This document shows positions 17,006-25,705 of a stretch of DNA of 64,000 nt, piece after piece. The stretch spans positions 14,810 through 78,809 of the forward strand of contig DATGIL010000070.1 in the NCBI GenBank assembly GCA_035295745.1. Direction: 5' to 3'. Position numbers and translations under genes: made by a program. Source of the DNA: JAIQFL01 sp035295745 (GTDB lineage Bacteria; Acidobacteriota; Terriglobia; Bryobacterales; Bryobacteraceae). The notes below the pieces were generated by a model that did not search any database, had not been told where the DNA came from, and was given only the letters and a program-made list of their open reading frames with translations. Position 1 is the first letter of the stretch, and each line of letters opens with the position of its first letter.

Positions 17006-18127
17006 ATGAATCGGCGACAGTTCCTCCTCACTTCGGGCGGTTCCGCGCTTGTGACGGCGACGGCGGCACCCGCGACGACCGTGCTTTACGGTGACCATGC
17101 CGTAACCATCGACAAGATCCGCCCGGACGCAAAAGATCTGTGGATACGAGCAGCGGACTTGCCGCGGATCAATGAGTTCGAACTCAAGCCTCAGGGCGCG
17201 TGCCGCGCCGCTATGTGCATCCCGGTTTCGAAAGATTTGAAAAGCGGCGAGTGGTTCAATCTGACCGGCTTCGCCCGCAAGCTGCACCAAACCTACGTCT
17301 TCGACTCGGGCGCCTGGAGTTTTGGCGAGATTCCTCTGATGCGCGGAGAATTTTACAAGACGCGCATTGCGCCCGATTTCGCGGTGCCTGACCGCAAGGG
17401 CCGTCTCGTGCATCTCTCCGATTTCCGTGGCCGCAAGGTACTCGTGATCACATGGGCCTCCTGGTGAGGGTGCCGCTTGGATCTGCCAGGCTGGCAGAAG
17501 GTCTACGCGGAACTCCACGAGCAGAATTTCGAAATCGTGGCCGCTGCGCAAGATACTGGCGGCGAGGTGGCCGCGGGCAAGTGGTACGACGCTGCCAAGG
17601 CGACCTACACGACGCTGGTCGACACGCAACACACGGTTAGTTCCGCCTACCAATTCATCAATGTGCCGACCGGGATCTGGATCGACGAGCGCGGCAAGGT
17701 GGTGCGACCCGCAGAGCCGGCGTGGACGAACAACCAGACCATGAAGATTGGCGAGAAGTCGATTGTGACTGAAGGCGAGGCGTACGTCGCCGCACTGCGG
17801 GATTGGGTGAAGAACGGCGAGCGGAGCATCTATGCGCTCTCGGATGATGAGTTCGCGCGCCGCGTGAAGCCGCGCACACCTGCCGAGATGGAGGCCGACG
17901 CGAGTTTCAAACTGGGCGTCTGGTTTCATGCGCAAGGCAAACAGGAACTGGCGGCAAAATACTGGGCGCGCGCCCAGCAACTGAATCCGGACGATTGGAA
18001 CTATCACCGCCAGGAATGGAGCTTCACCCCACAGGAAGCGGGCAAGAAGTGGCGGGACAAGTTCGATAAGCTGGAGCAGCCGTACTATCCGAAGCTGGAG
18101 ATTTCCCCAGCGCCAGAGAAGAAGTAG
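17006..18127 (+). CDS. Probable selenoprotein: Tat-exported thioredoxin-fold (redoxin) protein with UGA-encoded selenocysteine
   Basis: Two same-frame open stretches are separated by one TGA at 17465. Read through, they give 373 residues with Sec at 154. The N-terminus 'MNRRQFLLTSGG' is Tat-like. Residues about 125-250 are an AhpC/TSA-Redoxin fold: 'IAPDFAVPDRKGRLVHLSDF', 'VLVITWASW', then U-G-C-R, then 'LPGWQKVY', and 'VPTGIWIDERGKVVRPAE'. The stop falls on the first position of the C-x-C-like redox motif, where relatives have Cys. Coding quality is unchanged after it and extends 220 codons to a TPR-like tail ending 'PEKK'. A bSECIS-like hairpin follows the TGA. The alternative, a nonsense pseudogene, cannot be excluded. 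Confidence 0.85.
17473..17510 (+). promoter_or_regulatory. bSECIS-like hairpin for selenocysteine insertion
   Basis: CTGCC (17483-17487), loop AGGCT, then GGCAG (17493-17497) form a perfect 5-bp stem with a 5-base loop containing G in its first two positions; CCGC and GCGG can close an outer stem. The apical loop starts 20 bases after the UGA, inside the 16-37 base window known for bacterial SECIS elements recognised by SelB. The hairpin is inside the coding sequence, as expected for bacteria. Confidence 0.7.
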
Positions 18128-18142
18128 GCATCAGGAGGGGTC

Positions 18143-19504
18143 TTGACTCCAGCGGCACGCCGCATCAACGGGCTCGAACGATTCGCCGGCCTGATGTCGA
18201 GGTCTGTGCCCGACGCGATCACCGCGGGAGTTCTGCTGACCGTCTTGACGCTGGCGATCGCGCTGCTTCTCGGCAGCCCGCCATCCAAGGTGGCGGAAGC
18301 CTATCACCAAGGCCTGTGGATGTTGCTCACCTTCACCATGCAGATGACGCTCATCCTGGTCCTAAGCTTGGCACTCTCCACCACGCCGTTGTTCCGTAGA
18401 GGCATTGCGCGATTGGCGCAACTGCCGAAGAGCCGTAATCAGTGCATTGCGCTCGCATTCCTGGTGTGCGGTGTGACCTCCTACTTCTACTGGGGACTGG
18501 GCTACGCGCTGAATCCGATGGTGGCGGTATATTTCGCCGCCGCGGCCGAGCGCAAGAAGATCAGGATCGATTTCCCGTTCCTGCTGGCAGTGACCACGGC
18601 GGCACAGGCGCTCTGGCAATACGGCCTCTCTGCGAGTGCGCCGCTGCTGGTGGCCACGCAGGGCCACTTTCTGCAGAACGCGATTGGAATTGTCCCGTTG
18701 GCGGCGACCATCTGGTCCCCTGCTGCCATGCTGCATGAGGCGGTATTTGCGTGCGTGGCAATTGCGGCGTCGTGCTGGATGATGCCCAAGGACGTCCACG
18801 CCATCTCGCAATTTCCCGAGTCGCTTGCGTTGGCAGAGCGAGTCGAAACCAGACAAGTGGAAGATTGTCGCGGACTCGGAATCGCGCAGCGCCTGGAGAG
18901 TGGCCGGATCATTCCGCTGGTGCTGGCCGCCGTCCTGTTCGCGTGGATCTATTACCACTTTGTGACGAAGCATTTGAGCCTCGACATCAACTCGCTGAAC
19001 ACGATTCTGCTGATGATGGGGGTTCTGCTGCATGGTACCGTGAAGCGGTTTGCGGCGGCACTCGAGCAGGGAGCGGGCCGAAGCTGGGCAGTGATCGTGC
19101 TCTACCACCTCTATGCCGGGGTCGCAGGCCTGATTCAGTTCACCGCGGTCGGAGAGAAGGCAGTGGGGCTGGCTGCTTCCATCTGCACGAAGGCGACGTT
19201 TCCTCTGATCACGGCGATCGCGGGGGCGGTGTTCGCATGCTTCATCCCGTCGAGCGGAGGACAGTGGGCGGTACAGGGTTTCGTGACGGTGAAGACGGCT
19301 ATGGCGGTTGGCGTATCGGTGCCGCGGGCGATCTTATCTTTGGGCGTCGGCGATCATGTGGGGAACTTTCTCACGCCATTCTGGTACATCGTGATTGCCG
19401 GCATTGCACGCGTGAATTTCCGCTGCTTCTTTGGGTATGGCGTGATTTTTGGCGTGATCTGGTTTGTAATCGGAGTGGTCGTATTTACCTTTGCCCCGTG
19501 TTAG
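18143..19504 (+). CDS. atoE: Short-chain fatty acid transporter (AtoE family)
   Basis: 453 residues from TTG at 18143; AGGAGGGG lies just upstream and fixes this start. About ten to twelve hydrophobic segments are visible. 'SYFYWGLGYALNPMVAVYFA' near residue 113, 'IPSSGGQWAVQGF' near 372 and 'GDHVGNFLTPFW' near 405 are typical of the AtoE/short-chain fatty acid permease family, which takes up acetoacetate or butyrate across the inner membrane. The gene follows the selenoprotein by 15 bases and may be co-transcribed. No acetoacetate-degradation genes are adjacent. Confidence 0.88.
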   Translation: MTPAARRINGLERFAGLMSRSVPDAITAGVLLTVLTLAIALLLGSPPSKVAEAYHQGLWMLLTFTMQMTLILVLSLALSTTPLFRRGIARLAQLPKSRNQCIALAFLVCGVTSYFYWGLGYALNPMVAVYFAAAAERKKIRIDFPFLLAVTTAAQALWQYGLSASAPLLVATQGHFLQNAIGIVPLAATIWSPAAMLHEAVFACVAIAASCWMMPKDVHAISQFPESLALAERVETRQVEDCRGLGIAQRLESGRIIPLVLAAVLFAWIYYHFVTKHLSLDINSLNTILLMMGVLLHGTVKRFAAALEQGAGRSWAVIVLYHLYAGVAGLIQFTAVGEKAVGLAASICTKATFPLITAIAGAVFACFIPSSGGQWAVQGFVTVKTAMAVGVSVPRAILSLGVGDHVGNFLTPFWYIVIAGIARVNFRCFFGYGVIFGVIWFVIGVVVFTFAPC

Positions 19505-20391
19505 AGCCTGGCTGGATTACCTTGAGATCTACAGTTTGCCGCACGTTCGGTGACAGATCGAGCGCGATGCCCAGATTCTCGATGATTTGCGGAAATCGAA
19601 ATCCAATGGCGCGTCGTCCGGCACATCCCTCCAAGCGGCGCCTCGTATGTGATACACCGGCACGCTGCGCAAGCGGAAGTTGATTCCTTCGACCTCGCCA
19701 CCGGCCGCGAGCTGCAAGTCTTGCATGATGTCGCTGGCGTTCGGATAAAAGAACGCTTCGTATCTCGTCTCGGGCGAGGTGCGATGGAGGTTCGCGGGCA
19801 AAGTCTGCAGTCTTTGTCCGTCCCGCTGGCCATCCGGCGGCATCCAGGCATGCACGAAATATCCGCCGGCCTCCAGATTGAAGATGCGAAACTGCCCGCG
19901 GTCGTCGGTAATGGCCGCGTCGACAGTGACCAGTTTTCTCTCGCCGCTGGAGTAGTCATAATGCCAGACTTGAATTTGTGCATTTTGGAGAGGATCGCCG
20001 CTATCGTCCTCAACTTTCCCGCCGATGGCCCCCAACGGGATCATCTCGTGCGCGATGTTGCCGACGTGCTGGTCCTCGCCCACCGTGACGTCGGCGCGCC
20101 GCACCCCCGGCGCCACACGGTAGTTGAACCCTTGCGCCCGGAGATACTCGACCTGATATCGCCCGGGTTGTACATTGGCGATTTGAAACCGACCTCCGTC
20201 ATCGGTGACCCCCACGTAGGAAACTGGTTCTGGAGTGCGAGGCTGACCGTCGCCTTAGGGATGGGGGAGTGAGTGACGGCATTCGTGACAGTGCCTTCCA
20301 GGGAACCCGGCCTGGCGGAAGGCTGGACCTGCGCGAGCATCGCAGCCGCCAATGCATACAGCAGCGAAAAGCGTCTCACACTCACGGCCAT
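19485..20391 (-). pseudogene. Decayed carboxypeptidase-regulatory-like secreted protein
   Basis: Three reading frames are needed. From the ATG at 20391 a signal peptide and 'GSLEGTVTNAVTHSPIPKATV' run to 'NQFPTW'; in a run of five G (about 20215) one base is missing, and the next frame continues 'GVTDDGGRFQIANVQPGRYQ' through a second Ig-like module to 'VPVYHIRG' at about 19640. A third frame then gives a typical C-terminus ('NLGIALDLS', 'QTVDLKVIQPG') ending at 19485. Relatives I recall are several hundred residues longer, so a large internal deletion is likely. The 3' end overlaps atoE by 20 bases. Confidence 0.75.
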
Positions 20392-20425
20392 TCTACCCTG
20401 ATCGCGAGCGCACCAGTGCGCTACC

Positions 20426-21982
20426 ATGTTCGCCATGGCCACCTATTCGAGGCGGCAGGTGATCTCCGCTTTCGGAGCCGCGCCTGCTTTGATCCTTGGG
20501 CGCAAGTCCGCCGCACAGGACTCGCTGCCTGAAATCGCCAAAGGGCCGTTTGACGGCAGTGCCGAGTCGTTAAAGGCCTACGAAATTCCCGAATGGTTTC
20601 GCGACGCGAAGTTCGGAATCTGGGCGCACTGGGGACCCCAATCGGGCGTGGAGAATGGGGACTGGTATGCCCGGAACATGTACATCGAAACACAAGCCCA
20701 GTACAAATATCACGTTCAGTTCTACGGACACCCGTCGAAGGTAGGCTACAAGGATCTCTGCCCCATGTGGAAGGCCGACCGGTTCGACGCCGACCATTTG
20801 ATGTCGCTGTATCAGAAGGCCGGCGCCAAGTACTTCATGAGCATGGGAGTGCACCACGACAATTTCGACTTGTGGGATTCGAAATACCAGCCGAAGTGGA
20901 ACGCTGTTGCCACGGGTCCCAAGAAGGATATCGTGGGGCTGTGGCGGAAGGCTGCCCAGAAGTATGGTCTGAAGTTTGCGGTCAGCGAGCATCTCTCCAA
21001 TAGCTACAACTGGTTGGCGGTATCACACGGTGCGGATAAGACGGGGCCGCTGGCGGGAGTGCCGTATGACGGCTCCGATCCGAAATTCGCTGATCTGTAT
21101 CACCCATTTCCGAAGGATCAGGCGATGCCGCCGGCGATGAGCCGGGAGGCGCCAGACTCCTGGAAACTACAGTGGTTTCGCAGGATCAAAGATCTGATCG
21201 ACAACTACCATCCGGATCTGCTTTATACCGATGGGGGCATTCCTTTCGGCGACTACGGTTACAAGCTGGTCTCGCATTACTACAACACCATCGCCGACGT
21301 ACATCGTGGAAAGATGGAAGGCGTCTTTACCAGCAAGACGCGACGCGACTGCGAGAGCGGCACCTGTGTGCTCGACATTGAGCGGGGCGTGGCCAACGAT
21401 ATTCTGCCAAATCCATGGCAGACAGATACCTGTATCGGCAATTGGCACTATAAACGCGACATCCAGTACAAGAGTGCGAAGACCGTGATCGATATGCTCT
21501 GCGATATCGTGAGCCGCAACGGTAACCTGATGCTCAACTTTCCTCTGCCGAATGGCGGCCAGTTGGATGGAGGCGAAGCGGCGGTGCTGGAGGGCATCAC
21601 GAAGTGGATGGGCGTGAACAGCGAAGGCATATACGGAACGCGGCCCTGGAAGGTATCGGGCAACGTTCCCGCTCCCGCCTCGCAAGAGCAGGGATTCAAC
21701 GAGCGCAATCGCAAAGAGCTCACTGCCAGCGATGTTCGATTCACTACGAAGGGCAACGTGCTCTACGCATTTGTGATGGGTTGGCCGGATCGCGAGGCCG
21801 TCGTACCGTTGCTGGCTCTGGGCGGCAAACTGGATGTCGGCAAAATCCGCAACGTGGAGTTATTAGGCCACAAGGGGAAGGTGAAGTTCACGCAAGACGA
21901 GCACGCCCTGAGAGTCGAATTGCCGGCTCACAAGCCCAGCGATTATGCAGTCACGCTCAAGGTGGCCGGGGCGCAGGCTTGA
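20426..21982 (+). CDS. Exported alpha-L-fucosidase-like glycoside hydrolase (GH29)
   Basis: 518 residues. The start is ATG 20426 or 20435; the N-terminus 'YSRRQVISAFGAAPALILG' is Tat-like. GH29 motifs are clear: 'WFRDAKFGIWAHWGPQ' near residue 58, 'YFMSMGVHHDNFDLWDS' near 140, and 'PDLLYTDGGIPFGDYG', in which Asp269 is the predicted nucleophile. The C-terminal part is the usual beta-sandwich. The family removes alpha-L-fucose, or galactose in some members, from glycans. It is followed by an amine oxidase 9 bases later; a shared pathway is not obvious. Confidence 0.9.
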   Translation: MFAMATYSRRQVISAFGAAPALILGRKSAAQDSLPEIAKGPFDGSAESLKAYEIPEWFRDAKFGIWAHWGPQSGVENGDWYARNMYIETQAQYKYHVQFYGHPSKVGYKDLCPMWKADRFDADHLMSLYQKAGAKYFMSMGVHHDNFDLWDSKYQPKWNAVATGPKKDIVGLWRKAAQKYGLKFAVSEHLSNSYNWLAVSHGADKTGPLAGVPYDGSDPKFADLYHPFPKDQAMPPAMSREAPDSWKLQWFRRIKDLIDNYHPDLLYTDGGIPFGDYGYKLVSHYYNTIADVHRGKMEGVFTSKTRRDCESGTCVLDIERGVANDILPNPWQTDTCIGNWHYKRDIQYKSAKTVIDMLCDIVSRNGNLMLNFPLPNGGQLDGGEAAVLEGITKWMGVNSEGIYGTRPWKVSGNVPAPASQEQGFNERNRKELTASDVRFTTKGNVLYAFVMGWPDREAVVPLLALGGKLDVGKIRNVELLGHKGKVKFTQDEHALRVELPAHKPSDYAVTLKVAGAQA

Positions 21983-21991
21983 AAGGAATCG

Positions 21992-23893
21992 ATGCGATCG
22001 ACAGTTCTGCTCTTCATCTTGCTCGACTTGGGATGTGCCGCTGCGGGGCCGCATCCGCTGACTCCGCTGACGGCGCCGGAGATTCAGAACGCTGTCGGGA
22101 TCTTCCGAAGGTCCGGGCAGATGCCCGCCAACGGCCGGTTTAGCCTGATCGTTCTCGATGAGCCGCCCAAAGATCTAGTGCTCAAAGGTTCCGCCCTGCC
22201 GCGCCGGGCGTTTGCGGTGATTTACGATCGCGGAGCGAATCGGACATTTGAAGGGATTGCCGATCTCTCTGCGGGCAAAGTCGCGTCTTGGAAAGAAGTG
22301 CCAGGCGCGCAGCCGCCAGTTGGAGAGAACGATTCGATCATCGCAGACCGCATCGTGCGCGCCGATCCTCGGTGGCCGGAATGTCTGCGGGCGCGCGGCA
22401 TTCGCGATCCCAATTCCGTGGTGACGGTAGCGTGGCCCGCGGGGTACTTCGCCCTTCGCGGGGACGATGAAGGACGTATCGTGCGAGTCACGCCGTACTA
22501 CGTCGGCAATTCTCAGAACTACTACGCGCATCCGGTTGAAGGCGTCGCGGTCCACGTGAATCTGACTACCGGAAAAATAGTCGATTTCCTGGATATCGAC
22601 CGGAACGTTCCGATCTCAACCGAGAATGCGGAACTGACAGGAGGAGCTACCGGGACGCCTCGGCAAGCGCCCGCACCTTTGCAGATCACACAACCCAATG
22701 GGCCGGGCTTCCAGATCGAAGACGGCGAAGTGCGCTGGCAGAAATGGCGGTTCCGCTACGCGCTGAATCCTCGCGAAGGTCTGGTGTTGTATACGGTGGG
22801 GTACGAAGATGGAGGCCGCGTGCGATCAGTGATGTACCGGGGGGCGCTTTCGGAGATGGTGGTCCCGTATGGAGATCCGGGTGGCGCGTGGTTCTTTCGG
22901 AATAGCTTCGATGCGGGCGAATTGGGATTGGGAATTCTGGCAAGTTCCCTGAGAGCAGGCGTGGACTGTCCGCAGAACTGCACGCTTTTCGACGCGGTCG
23001 TAGCCGACGAGTCTGGCCAGCCTCGCACGATTCCGCATGCAGTGGCGCTATTCGAGCGCGATTCGGGGGTGGCATGGAAGCACGGCGATAATGCCAGGCG
23101 GGCGCGGGAACTGGTGCTCTCGTTTCTCAGCGAAGCGGGGAACTACGAGTACGGCTTCAACTGGATTTTTCACCAGGATGGAACGCTCGAGATGGAGGTG
23201 CTGCTCACCGGAATCATGTCGGTGAAGGGCGTTGCAGATGGGGCGGAGGAGCCGTACGGCCACATCGTGGCCAAGAATCTTGCGGCGATCCATCATCAAC
23301 ACTTCTTCTCATTTCGCCTGGACATGGATGTAGATGGCGGCGCGAATCGCGTGATGGAGATGAATAGCGCGCCCGTACCAGCGGGTCCGCGCAATCCGTA
23401 TGGCGGCGCGTTTACGATGCAGATGACGATGCTCGACAGCGAGCGCAAGGCGCAGAGGCGCATGAATCTGGAGACGAGCCGGCGCTGGATCGTGGAGAGT
23501 GCATCGTTGAAGAATGCGCTCGGGCAGCCGACGGGCTACGCGTTGCTGCCGGGCGAGAATGCGGTGCCCTTTCTGCTGCCGGACTCGTGGGTGCGTAAGC
23601 GTGCCGGCTTTCTCAATGCGCACGTCTGGGTGACCCCGTACAATGCGGCGGAGATGCACGCGGCGGGTGATTATCCATATCAGAGCAAAGGCGGCGATGG
23701 GCTTCCAAAATGGACCGCGGCGGATCGCCCAATCGAAGATCGTGATGTAGTGCTCTGGTACACCATGGGGATCACGCACAATCCTCGCCCAGAAGACTGG
23801 CCGGTGATGCCGACGCAGTCCGCAGGTTTCAAGCTGGTGCCGTGGGGATTCTTTGCGAAGAATCCGGTGATGGATCTTCCGGTGAGCAAGTAG
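21992..23893 (+). CDS. Secreted copper amine oxidase (topaquinone enzyme)
   Basis: 633 residues with a signal peptide ending near 'GCAAAG'. The cofactor site 'AGNYEYGFNW' places the topaquinone precursor at Tyr385. 'FRNSFDAGELGLG' holds the catalytic base aspartate. Copper ligands are the two histidines of 'HHQHFFSFRLD' and the later one in 'GITHNPRPEDWPVMP'. Such enzymes oxidise primary amines to aldehydes, releasing ammonia and peroxide, and self-generate the cofactor. The length and domain order (N2, N3, catalytic) are normal for the family. Confidence 0.93.
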   Translation: MRSTVLLFILLDLGCAAAGPHPLTPLTAPEIQNAVGIFRRSGQMPANGRFSLIVLDEPPKDLVLKGSALPRRAFAVIYDRGANRTFEGIADLSAGKVASWKEVPGAQPPVGENDSIIADRIVRADPRWPECLRARGIRDPNSVVTVAWPAGYFALRGDDEGRIVRVTPYYVGNSQNYYAHPVEGVAVHVNLTTGKIVDFLDIDRNVPISTENAELTGGATGTPRQAPAPLQITQPNGPGFQIEDGEVRWQKWRFRYALNPREGLVLYTVGYEDGGRVRSVMYRGALSEMVVPYGDPGGAWFFRNSFDAGELGLGILASSLRAGVDCPQNCTLFDAVVADESGQPRTIPHAVALFERDSGVAWKHGDNARRARELVLSFLSEAGNYEYGFNWIFHQDGTLEMEVLLTGIMSVKGVADGAEEPYGHIVAKNLAAIHHQHFFSFRLDMDVDGGANRVMEMNSAPVPAGPRNPYGGAFTMQMTMLDSERKAQRRMNLETSRRWIVESASLKNALGQPTGYALLPGENAVPFLLPDSWVRKRAGFLNAHVWVTPYNAAEMHAAGDYPYQSKGGDGLPKWTAADRPIEDRDVVLWYTMGITHNPRPEDWPVMPTQSAGFKLVPWGFFAKNPVMDLPVSK

Positions 23894-23951
23894 CGGCTCA
23901 GGGTCGCAAGTCGAGTAACGTCGAAGCATCGCTCGAACGTCACATACTATA

Positions 23952-24779
23952 ATGGAGAGAATGCGATTTTGGCCGGTCCTCTTACTCGTGGTGTGCGCAA
24001 GTGTACTTTGCGCGCAGACGGATGAGGATCCAGAGGTCACTCGCGCGAAGGCTGGAATCGACAAATTGCGAGACTTGGTGGCGGCTGGAGCGCTGCCACG
24101 AGCGCAATTGGAGAAGGCGGAAGCGCAGGTGCTGGATGCGCAGGACGCGGCATATCTTCGGAAGACTCTCTACGGCCAAGACCTTACCGCGGAGCAATCG
24201 GATGAGATGATCGCCGCCGCGAATCGTCGATTCGAGCGTCGTAAGAAAGCTTACGATGATGCGCAGAAACTCGTGGATGCCGGCGTGGCTTCGCAAGTGT
24301 CGCTGGCTACTTTTCTCGACGAGATGGACATGGCGCGTAAAGAGTGCGATCTCGCCTCGTCACGTGCCAAGCTGACGCTTACGCTGGCGGAAATGGCGCG
24401 GGCTGAGGAGGCGTTGGAGGCTAAGTTGGCACAGGCGCCCGCAGAAGCGCCGCAGATTGCCGAACGCTTCGACGGCAACGGCCTGTTTACGCCGCTGACG
24501 TTCAGCAAGATCGAGACGGCATTCACCGATCGTTTCGGAAAGCCGCTGCCGATAAGTGCGATGGGAGAGACGGAGGTGCATCGGGCCCTGGGTTTCGACC
24601 ACCGCGGAAGGATCGATGTCGCGCTGAGCCCGGATCAGCCCGAGGGTGTCTGGCTACGCGAATACCTGACCGTCAATAAAATCCCCTTCTTCGCATTTCG
24701 CCAGGCGGTGCCGGGTAAGGCAACAGGTGCGCACATTCATCTGGGTCCCATGAGCACGCGGTTGAAACTCGGCGGATAA
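23952..24779 (+). CDS. Exported coiled-coil protein with a LAS/M15-like zinc peptidase end
   Basis: 275 residues. Start ATG 23952 or 23961; signal peptide 'MRFWPVLLLVVCASVLCAQ'. Residues about 25-170 are alternating helices with heptads and the repeated motif 'DLVAAGALPRAQLEKAEAQ' / 'KLVDAGVASQVSLATF', like the hairpins of TolC/HlyD proteins. The last 85 residues hold 'ALGFDHRGRIDVAL' and 'GAHIHLGPMS'. This His-x(n)-Asp plus His-x-His set is the zinc ligand pattern of LAS peptidases (VanY, MepA, hedgehog). A peptidoglycan or peptide substrate is likely but unproven. It is 10 bases from hpt. Confidence 0.6.
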   Translation: MERMRFWPVLLLVVCASVLCAQTDEDPEVTRAKAGIDKLRDLVAAGALPRAQLEKAEAQVLDAQDAAYLRKTLYGQDLTAEQSDEMIAAANRRFERRKKAYDDAQKLVDAGVASQVSLATFLDEMDMARKECDLASSRAKLTLTLAEMARAEEALEAKLAQAPAEAPQIAERFDGNGLFTPLTFSKIETAFTDRFGKPLPISAMGETEVHRALGFDHRGRIDVALSPDQPEGVWLREYLTVNKIPFFAFRQAVPGKATGAHIHLGPMSTRLKLGG

Positions 24780-24789
24780 TAGAAGACTC

Positions 24790-25317
24790 ATGATCGATCC
24801 GACTTTGCGAGTTTTGCTCCCCTCCGAAAAAATTCAGGCCCGCATTCGCGAATTGGGCGAACAGATCTCCCGTGATTATCCCGATGGGAATCTGCATATG
24901 ATTTGCATTCTCAAGGGCGCCTGCTTCTTCCTCACCGATTTGGCTCGTGCCATGAAGCGCGACGTGTTTGTAGACTTCATGGGGATTTCAACGTATGGCA
25001 AGGGGAAGACGAGTTCGGGCGAGGTGAAAGTCACGAAGGATCTCGACATTTCGTTGGAAGGCGCCGATGTGCTGATTGTCGAAGATATCGTAGACAGCGG
25101 CGTGACGCTGAATTATCTCATGCATCTGCTCGAGCAGCGGCGTCCGAAATCGATTCGAATCGCTGCGCTGCTCGATAAGCCGGAACGTCGTCTGCGCCCG
25201 GTGCATGCCAGTTACGTGGGATTCCAGATCCCGGACCAGTTCGTGGTGGGCTACGGTCTCGATTACGCCGAGAAATATCGTAATCTGGACGATATCTGCA
25301 TCCTCGAGAACATCTAA
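24790..25317 (+). CDS. hpt: Hypoxanthine phosphoribosyltransferase
   Basis: 175 residues, standard length. 'MICILKGACFFLTDLARAM' and 'VDFMGISTYGKGKTSSGEV' are typical of HPRT, and 'DVLIVEDIVDSGVTLNYLM' is the PRPP-binding motif. 'HASYVGFQIPDQFVVGYGLDYAEKYRNL', here spanning residues about 138-165, is the conserved C-terminal region. It salvages hypoxanthine and guanine to IMP and GMP in the cytoplasm. The gene follows the LAS-like peptidase closely, but a functional link is not apparent. Confidence 0.95.
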   Translation: MIDPTLRVLLPSEKIQARIRELGEQISRDYPDGNLHMICILKGACFFLTDLARAMKRDVFVDFMGISTYGKGKTSSGEVKVTKDLDISLEGADVLIVEDIVDSGVTLNYLMHLLEQRRPKSIRIAALLDKPERRLRPVHASYVGFQIPDQFVVGYGLDYAEKYRNLDDICILENI

Positions 25318-25430
25318 CGCTTTGAATTGCCGCTCGATCCGCAAATTTTCTCGCCTGGGCGATCATAATCCCGCTCATTTACCGCCTGTATTAGGTGAAA
25401 GGGAGCCGTCCGATAGACGGATATTCCACA

Positions 25431-25691
25431 ATGACCAGACGCACCCATATTACGTTGCTGGCTGCAGCTATGACTGCGATTTCACCGGCGGCGGGAAAAG
25501 AGAATGACGCAATGCGTGAGCTTTTGGAAGCGAGTCAGAACGAAAAGAAGGGATTAATGTTGTACGTGAAGGGCCAAAGTATCGCTGGAATCGTGGTTAA
25601 GATCTCTGGCGATACGGTCGAAATGCGCAGTCGCGAATACAGCCGGATTGCCGTCCGCATCGAGTCGATCGATGCAGTCGCAATGGCCTGA
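25431..25691 (+). CDS. Small exported protein with an Sm-like beta segment
   Basis: 86 residues from the ATG at 25431. The first 22 residues ('MTRRTHITLLAAAMTAISPAAG') form a signal peptide. The rest has a helix ('MRELLEASQNEKKGLMLYV') and strands 'GQSIAGIVVKISGDTVEMRS' and 'YSRIAVRIESIDAVAMA', a pattern like the Sm/Hfq or SH3 barrel. Export argues against an RNA role. Upstream, AAGGGAG at 25399 and a small hairpin (CCGTC/GACGG) precede the start; a GTG at 25395 is an alternative start. It is convergent with the phage-like block. Confidence 0.6.
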   Translation: MTRRTHITLLAAAMTAISPAAGKENDAMRELLEASQNEKKGLMLYVKGQSIAGIVVKISGDTVEMRSREYSRIAVRIESIDAVAMA

Positions 25692-25705
25692 CAGCAGCGC
25701 CCCAA

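Noticed and set aside
23941..23953. TATAAT just before the LAS-like peptidase gene
   Set aside because: No matching -35 element, and it would place the transcription start at or after the start codon.
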